Assembly (NCBI GenBank): GCA_022616075.1
Contig: JAKEFK010000226.1
Coordinates: 1-64,000 of the forward strand
DNA length: 64,000 bases
Origin: a bacterium
Lineage (GTDB): Bacteria; Acidobacteriota; HRBIN11; JAKEFK01
Reading direction: 5' to 3'
The notes beneath the pieces are model-generated. The model ran no database searches. It saw only the letters and a program-made list of their open reading frames with translations, and had not been told where the DNA came from. A program made the translations under genes and the position numbers. This document shows positions 63,658 through 64,000 of this stretch, piece by piece; position 1 is the first letter of the stretch, and each line of letters opens with the position of its first letter.

Positions 63658-64000
63658 ATGGATGAGACTGGAGTTCTGACGGCGGAAGCTCCCGTTCGAA
63701 AGAAAAAAGTATTCAAAAATGTTCTGATCACTCTGCTGTATTTTTTCAGTATATCGATCGGCTCTCTGTTTGGCTTTTTTCTGTCTTATTTGAACCGCCT
63801 GCCTCAAGTTGAACAGAGCGAAACATTCCGTCCTAATGTTCCCGGTCAGGTTTATTCTTCTGATGGAAAATTGATTGAAGAATTCGCTGTAGAGAAAAGA
63901 GTTCTGTTGAGGTCGATTGATGAAATTTCTCCCTTTTTAAAGAACGCACTGATCGCTGTAGAGGACGCACATTTCTATCAGCATCCGGGTGTTGATCCAT
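63658..64000 (+). CDS. class A penicillin-binding protein, N-terminal part (cut by the window end)
   Basis: The ATG at 63658 begins MDETGVLTAEAPVRKKKVFK, a cytoplasmic tail, then a membrane helix (NVLITLLYFFSISIGSLFGF), the PBP1a-like stalk (PGQVYSSDGKLIEEFAVEKR) and the glycosyltransferase-51 signature ALIAVEDAHFYQHPGVDP, whose Glu is catalytic. It polymerises and cross-links peptidoglycan. The rest lies outside the window. Confidence 0.85.
   Translation, partial: MDETGVLTAEAPVRKKKVFKNVLITLLYFFSISIGSLFGFFLSYLNRLPQVEQSETFRPNVPGQVYSSDGKLIEEFAVEKRVLLRSIDEISPFLKNALIAVEDAHFYQHPGVDP

Overview
The window is chromosomal DNA of a Gram-negative heterotroph of roughly 50% GC. Outer-membrane upkeep genes (a three-gene MCE/Mla-type transporter), TTG and GTG starts, paired DUF3857/transglutaminase proteins, a large Asp-box (VPS10-like) secreted protein, M1 and M48 peptidases, an OPT transporter and a beta/gamma-crystallin-type secreted protein together look most like Acidobacteriota. 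This is an inference from gene content; no rRNA or tRNA gene lies in the window. Coding density is high, short operons alternate in direction, and there is no prophage, insertion sequence or CRISPR array.

Layout. 1-8.2 kb: a PP-loop tRNA-thiolation-like enzyme, two DUF3857 proteins, and an accessory run of small enzymes (serine beta-lactamase-like hydrolase, VOC protein, exported LMW phosphatase-like protein, SnoaL-like protein). 8.2-13.2 kb: BioY, an OPT transporter, a secreted crystallin-like gene split by an in-frame TAA, M48 protease and YkgJ. 13.3-18 kb: purA and divergent hutH/hutU. 18.1-22.7 kb: dcd with a Toprim gene, a SpoIIE-type phosphatase and a sigma-54 activator. 22.8-34.5 kb: recG, a DUF2520 protein, dgt, a moaD-moaE fusion, an M1 peptidase, the Asp-box protein, and a thiolase with its OB-fold partner. 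34.7-39.8 kb: a chemoreceptor, an outer-membrane-protein remnant, tetR-plsC, then a decayed operon (glpD and degT pseudogenes). 39.8-42.1 kb: a thioredoxin-like protein, a phosphoesterase and rpsU. 42.2-47.7 kb: TCA cycle genes icd, mdh, sucC and sucD, then ndk and a cyclase. 47.8-55.3 kb: PuuD-like amidase, GH15, two adjacent membrane proteins sharing a RING-like zinc domain, a coiled-coil protein with a small membrane partner, and a fused trehalose-6-P synthase/phosphatase. 55.4-64 kb: MCE transporter, NusG paralog with cysQ and sulfate adenylyltransferase/APS kinase, a HAD hydrolase, a cNMP-binding protein, a PP2C phosphatase and the start of a class A penicillin-binding protein.

The most unusual non-coding feature is the set of palindromic intergenic repeats. 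At least nine copies of one family (arms reading AAAGTAGCGCGGACGTC and its complement) and several unrelated families sit almost exactly at gene ends. They supply stop codons or C-terminal codons of several genes, abut start codons, and fill the hutH/hutU and mdh/sucC gaps. The most unusual protein feature is the pair of overlapping genes at 50354-52242, whose products carry the same eight-ligand zinc module at opposite ends of membrane proteins.
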